Of a DNA stretch of 64,000 nucleotides, positions 60,505-64,000 are shown in pieces. The stretch spans positions 37,415 through 101,414 of the forward strand of contig CADDYV010000006.1 in the NCBI GenBank assembly GCA_902810695.1, written 5' to 3'. Position 1 is the stretch's first letter. Each line of letters begins with the position of its first letter. The notes below the pieces were generated by a model. The model was not told where the DNA came from. It was given only the letters and a program-made list of their open reading frames with translations, and did not search any database. The translations under genes were made by a program, and so were the position numbers. The stretch is from Actinomycetota bacterium (lineage in GTDB: Bacteria > Actinomycetota > Rubrobacteria > Rubrobacterales > Rubrobacteraceae).

Positions 60505-61590
60505 CTAGCGCAGCCAGGTCTGGATTATGACCCGGAAGACGCCCAGGGGGTAGCGCAGCTTCGGCGGCTTCTTGCTCTTGCCCTCTGCGCGCCGGAGCAT
60601 GGTAACGGGCACCTGCTCGATGCGCAGCTTGTTCTTCTCGGCCTCCAGGATGAGCTCTGTGGCGTTGAAGCGGTCCTCGCGCAGATCCAGCTTCGGGAGA
60701 TCCGAACCCCTTATGGCCCGGAAACCGTTGGTGCTGTCGCTGATCCTGACGCCCGTAAGCATCGAGAGCATCTTCGAGAAGAACACGACGCCGATGTGCC
60801 TGACGCTTCCGGCCTCCTCGTAGAACCCTTCGAACCGCGAGCCGAGCACGAAGTCCGCCCTGTCCTCGATGATGGGCACCACCAGACGCTCTATCTCCTC
60901 GGGTTTGTACTGGCCGTCGGCGTCCAGGTTGATCGCGATGTCGGCGCGCTCCAGGCGGGCTATCTCGAAGCCGGTCCTCAGGGCGTCCCCCTGCCCCCGG
61001 TTGACGATGTGCGAGGCGACCGGGAAGCCCATCTCCATGGCGATGTCTTCCGTCGCGTCAACCGAGCCATCGTTGACCACGACCGTCTTTACCTCGTAGT
61101 TCAGTATCTCATCCGGCACGCGGGCGAGGACCTCGCGGATGCCTCCCTGCTCGTTGTAGGCCGGGATGACGATAAGTATCCTGCCGCGCCTACCTTCAGG
61201 GACCGGCTCCGGCGGGGAGTAGCGATCTTTGTACTGTCGTACGGCGAGAGCGGTAACCAGTTCGCCGTTGCGCCGCCTCGCGGCCTGAACCTGGCCGATC
61301 AGGTATACGGACAGTCCGAAGAGCACCAGGGTAGAGACGACGAGCAGCGCGAAAGCCCGGTTCTGCAGGTTGAACAGCCAGAGGAAGACGTTGCCGACCT
61401 GCGGGAATATCGAGACAAATGCCACGCCGAAAGCCACCAGCATGGCGAGAAGCAGATCGAACCTGCGCCACGTGCCACGCCGGTAAGCAAGGGCGCTGCC
61501 AACCGCGATGATCGCGGCCACCACAATGCCCGCAAACCGCACGTGATCTGGAGAGATCATCGTTTCAAAGCGGAGGATTTCTCCGCCCAA
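60505..61590 (-). CDS. DUF2304-GT2 fusion glycosyltransferase
   Basis: The protein has 361 residues. The first about 110 are three membrane helices of DUF2304 (AYRRGTWRRFDLLLAMLVAFG; VFLWLFNLQNRAFALLVV), and about 135-340 is a GT-A glycosyltransferase 2 of the dolichyl-phosphate mannose synthase type (ILIVIPAYNEQGGIREVL; VVVNDGSVDAT; INLDADGQYKPEEI with DAD metal site). In many actinobacteria the DUF2304 and GT2 parts are separate neighbouring genes; here they are fused in one chain. TTG 61590 or ATG 61560; no convincing ribosome binding site. Confidence 0.86.
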   Translation of the reverse strand: MGGEILRFETMISPDHVRFAGIVVAAIIAVGSALAYRRGTWRRFDLLLAMLVAFGVAFVSIFPQVGNVFLWLFNLQNRAFALLVVSTLVLFGLSVYLIGQVQAARRRNGELVTALAVRQYKDRYSPPEPVPEGRRGRILIVIPAYNEQGGIREVLARVPDEILNYEVKTVVVNDGSVDATEDIAMEMGFPVASHIVNRGQGDALRTGFEIARLERADIAINLDADGQYKPEEIERLVVPIIEDRADFVLGSRFEGFYEEAGSVRHIGVVFFSKMLSMLTGVRISDSTNGFRAIRGSDLPKLDLREDRFNATELILEAEKNKLRIEQVPVTMLRRAEGKSKKPPKLRYPLGVFRVIIQTWLR

Positions 61591-61661
61591 TATCCCGAAG
61601 TACAGGCCATTGCACGAACCTCGTTCTCCGTAAAAATTCTATTACGCCGTGCGGGATTGTA

Positions 61662-61798
61662 TATAATGAATGGCTAAATGTAAATTAAAATGGCGTAAAA
61701 AATCTTCCAATTTACCGACATCAACCCATTCGGGCAGCGACAACTGCAAACCTTGTCTATTCACGCTCATACAGCATCCGCAACCGGGAGGGCGAGGC
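61662..61798 (+). promoter_or_regulatory. -10 element and long AT-rich leader
   Basis: TATAAT (61662-61667) in an AT-rich stretch is the best -10 here; a -35 is not clear. The coding start of the next gene is GTG 61799, so the leader would be about 125 bp. It shows no obvious attenuator or riboswitch. Confidence 0.45.
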
Positions 61799-63883
61799 GT
61801 GCTTTTTGACTTTATCCGGGCGGTTCCGGTAGCCGTTCTGGTCGGGGTGGTGCCGGGTTGGTTCTGGGCCGGATGCCTGGGCAGGACCGGGGATATCGCC
61901 GTGCGGCTGACCTACTCTGTTGCGTTTTCGGTCACGCTAGTCCCCGCCGTAACCCTCTTGCAGGTGCGCCTCCTGGGTACCGGGGTAACGTGGGCTATCG
62001 CCATCGTTTCCATATTCGTTGTTCTGGTGGCCGGGCTCATCGTCTACCTCAAGTTCGGTTCTGCGAAAGAGCCAGAAGCTCCCGTGATCTCCCGACCTGC
62101 TCTCTTGGGGCTTCCCGCGCTGGTTTTGCTCGCTGGGATGCTGGCGCTGGTGGCGGCGATGCTCGTCGGTGCCGTGCCCGCTGATGAGGTGGTTTTGCCG
62201 GTCGCGGCGCTGGCTTTCCTGGGCGGGCTCTTGTCTCTGTTGGGGGTGGGCCGGGGTGCTACGAGCTTATCTTACGGGTCCCGCCAGGAGACTACGGGGC
62301 TCCGGAACTCTCTTGCGAGGCATGTCTTGCTGATTTCGGTGCTGGCGCTGGTGCTCTTGCGGAGCTATCCCGGGCCCCTGAGATACGACTGGCCGTTTCC
62401 CCGCGGCGTAGACAAGTACGAGCACGCGGTGATGACGAGCATGATGCTCGCGCGGGGGTCTTTCGATTCGTTTATGCTCTATCCTCCCGGCTTCCACCTC
62501 CTCGCGGCGGTGATCTGCCGCCTGAGTGGTCTGGAGCCGCTTACCGCGTTCGCAACCCTGGCCCCCGCGCTCCTGCTCTTGCCCGCGCTCTCGTGCTACG
62601 TCCTGGCGAGCCGGATCTGGGGCTGGGAATGCGGTGTGGCCGCCGCGTTCTTCGCGGGAGTCGTCGCTGGCGGTTCATTTCAGCACGTCAGCCAGGCCAG
62701 ATATCCGAACCTGATCGGGGCTCAGTTCCTGCTGGTCATGGCAGTGGCTGCGCTCGTCGGGCTATACGCCTCATCTTCGTGGCGCAGCGTGATATCCCTC
62801 GCTTTATTCGGCTCTGCGGTGGTCTTCTACCATCAGGTCTCGACCTTCTACCTGGCGCTCATTCTCGTGCTGGTGGCCGCACTATTCTTGCCCTATCTAC
62901 TCCTGCGCGACCGGAAGAGAGGTGTTGTCCTGTTCTCTTCCCTGGTGCTTCTGGGCGTTTTCTCGGTGCTCTACGCCTGGGACACCTACGACCTGCCGCG
63001 TCTATTCTCGGGACTTCTGGAAGGAACCCGGACGGGGCCGGGTGGAGAGGCCGTGGTGATGGCGATGGGTACCAAGCAACCCTTCCCGTTCGCCCACCTG
63101 CTGAAGACCACTTCCGAACCCGTGGTGTGGCTCGGACTCTCGGGGGCCCTGATATCACTCTCCGGCTGGAGAAGCCGGACAGAGACTCTGGCGCTCTCCA
63201 CCCTGCTCGCGTGGGCGCTTCTCCTGTTCGCCGGTAGCCGCACGGTCTACAGCGCGTTCCCGGACCGCTTTGAGCGCGACCTCAGCATACCCCTCTCCCT
63301 GTTCGCGGCTCTGGCTTTCGTAACGATTTTGCGGTCGTTGGTAAGGGTGCGCACCCCAGCGGCGGTTTTCATGACTTCAGCAGCGGTCCTGCTGACGGTA
63401 GCGGCGGTAGGACTCCAGACGCTGCAGAACTACAAGGTCGCCGTCGGGCCGAGCCAGCGCAACATTGACGGACCGCCACCGCAGCAGGTTGTAGCCGCTG
63501 GAAGGTGGCTCCACGAGCACAACCACGGCGGCAACATCCTCTCGACACCCTACGTAAGCCGCGCCTCGGCTCGGGGAATGCTCGCCATGGGCGGCTACTT
63601 CGGAGTGCAGTCGTACACCGAGAAGCGTCTCCGGAAACACAGGGACATACCGCCCACGGGCGTAAAACCGCTGGAGGAAGCGCAACAGGCGTTGTGCCAT
63701 CCGGGAGATCGGCAAACGAGACGCTTCATCGTAGAGCACGACATTCGCTACGTCGTGCTCTATAAACACTACCCCGGCATAAGCTGGCGCTCATTCGAAA
63801 GCCGCCCGGATCTCTACCGGACGGCCTTCGAGAACAGCGAGGTCATCATCCTCGCGCCCCGCAAGAGGAGCGCGAGGTTATAG
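61799..63883 (+). CDS. Large polytopic membrane protein, glycosyltransferase-like (DUF6541-like)
   Basis: The protein has 694 residues. About 14 hydrophobic segments cover residues 1-560, then a soluble C-terminal part follows (VVAAGRWLHEHNHGGNILSTPY, ARGMLAMGGYFGVQSYTEKR, FIVEHDIRYVVLYKHYPG). The layout is like the protein at 55756 on the other strand, and the C-terminal HDIRYVVLYKHYPG parallels YKVDYLMVYARSP there, so they are probably distant paralogs. GTG 61799 lies after GGGAGGGCGAGGC. Its last codons overlap the convergent gene that enters from the window end. Confidence 0.75.
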   Translation: MLFDFIRAVPVAVLVGVVPGWFWAGCLGRTGDIAVRLTYSVAFSVTLVPAVTLLQVRLLGTGVTWAIAIVSIFVVLVAGLIVYLKFGSAKEPEAPVISRPALLGLPALVLLAGMLALVAAMLVGAVPADEVVLPVAALAFLGGLLSLLGVGRGATSLSYGSRQETTGLRNSLARHVLLISVLALVLLRSYPGPLRYDWPFPRGVDKYEHAVMTSMMLARGSFDSFMLYPPGFHLLAAVICRLSGLEPLTAFATLAPALLLLPALSCYVLASRIWGWECGVAAAFFAGVVAGGSFQHVSQARYPNLIGAQFLLVMAVAALVGLYASSSWRSVISLALFGSAVVFYHQVSTFYLALILVLVAALFLPYLLLRDRKRGVVLFSSLVLLGVFSVLYAWDTYDLPRLFSGLLEGTRTGPGGEAVVMAMGTKQPFPFAHLLKTTSEPVVWLGLSGALISLSGWRSRTETLALSTLLAWALLLFAGSRTVYSAFPDRFERDLSIPLSLFAALAFVTILRSLVRVRTPAAVFMTSAAVLLTVAAVGLQTLQNYKVAVGPSQRNIDGPPPQQVVAAGRWLHEHNHGGNILSTPYVSRASARGMLAMGGYFGVQSYTEKRLRKHRDIPPTGVKPLEEAQQALCHPGDRQTRRFIVEHDIRYVVLYKHYPGISWRSFESRPDLYRTAFENSEVIILAPRKRSARL

Positions 63884-64000
63884 AACAGAAGTAGTCTTGT
63901 GCTTCTCCACTACTAGAGGCTTTTTCTGTCCCTCTCTCCACGATACCCTGGGTGAGATCGCCTCGTAATCTACCCGCTCCCTGTATTTGAGGGCTATGTT
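63878..64000 (-). CDS. C-terminal end of an unidentified gene (partial)
   Basis: The reverse strand is open from the window edge through 40 codons to a stop at 63878-63880: NIALKYRERVDYEAISPRVS, then WREGQKKPLVVEKHKTTSVL. It overlaps the end of the plus-strand membrane protein by six bases. The tail reads like real coding sequence and could belong to a glycosyltransferase or another glycan gene, but I cannot recognise the family from 40 residues. Confidence 0.5.
   Translation of the reverse strand, partial: NIALKYRERVDYEAISPRVSWREGQKKPLVVEKHKTTSVL

Noticed and set aside
60481..61677. Open frame of 398 codons on the plus strand
   Set aside because: It is antisense to the DUF2304-GT2 gene and has no recognisable motif; the minus-strand protein has clear GT2 signatures.
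1..64000. Search for CRISPR arrays, tRNA, rRNA, insertion sequences, phage genes and origins
   Set aside because: No regularly spaced repeats, cloverleaf-like stretches, transposase or integrase motifs, or DnaA-box clusters were noticed by eye; small RNAs cannot be excluded without a covariance search.

Overview
The window is about 64 kb of high-GC bacterial chromosome. Gene density, frequent GTG/TTG starts behind GGAGG-type ribosome binding sites, and four-base start/stop overlaps fit a high-GC actinobacterium. The set of genes (fused IolC, Rbs-type ABC transporter, a run of Gfo/Idh/MocA dehydrogenases, UxaE) makes me think of Rubrobacter or a relative. That is recognition from memory and was not checked by alignment. 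I saw no rRNA, tRNA, CRISPR array, insertion sequence, prophage or integrase.

Most of the window is carbohydrate catabolism, arranged as adjacent regulons that each have their own regulator. (1) 11-3480: LOG-family protein, a GH31 glycosidase related to sulfoquinovosidases, and a Nudix hydrolase. (2) 3745-15168: an inositol operon led by a GntR/UTRA regulator, with fused IolC kinase/aldolase, three Gfo/Idh/MocA dehydrogenases, IolE, IolD, IolB, a beta-hydroxyacid dehydrogenase and a carboxymuconolactone-decarboxylase-like protein. (3) 15191-19602: a DUF1445 protein, a lactonase-like metallo-hydrolase, a sugar-acid dehydratase and an SDR. (4) 19741-21141: an ECF sigma factor abutting an unusual methyltransferase/Ada zinc-domain fusion. 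(5) 21190-21950: two decayed genes, then an MFS transporter, an aldo/keto reductase, a lipoprotein and a small membrane protein. (6) 26226-30812: LacI regulator plus a ribose-type ABC transporter. (7) 30977-37673: DUF4188 and PadR genes around paired PadR boxes, two MFS transporters, a LacI regulator with a perfect palindromic operator, and a DJ-1/PfpI protein. (8) 37693-45677: a uronate regulon with UxaC, UxaE, a TIM-barrel isomerase, a dehydrogenase, LacI and a divergent GH4 glycosidase. (9) 45873-55688: a lipoprotein, a DAO-type oxidase and an amino-sugar operon (ROK regulator, ABC importer without ATPase, GH4, NagB, BadF/NAGK-type kinase). (10) 55756-64000: surface-glycan genes (large membrane proteins, sugar-nucleotide epimerase, flippase, DUF2304-GT2 fusion).

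The genes fit a soil or plant-litter scavenger that imports and oxidises inositol, sugar acids, pectin-derived uronates and amino sugars. The observations most worth following are the sigma factor/alkyltransferase pair at 19741-21141, the GH31 enzyme that has lost one sulfonate-binding residue, the two GH4 enzymes with unusual Cys-motifs in informative contexts, the inositol operon without IolA, and the decayed asparaginase/amidotransferase pair. Starts were chosen by ribosome binding sites and family alignment from memory. Functional names are family-level unless stated.
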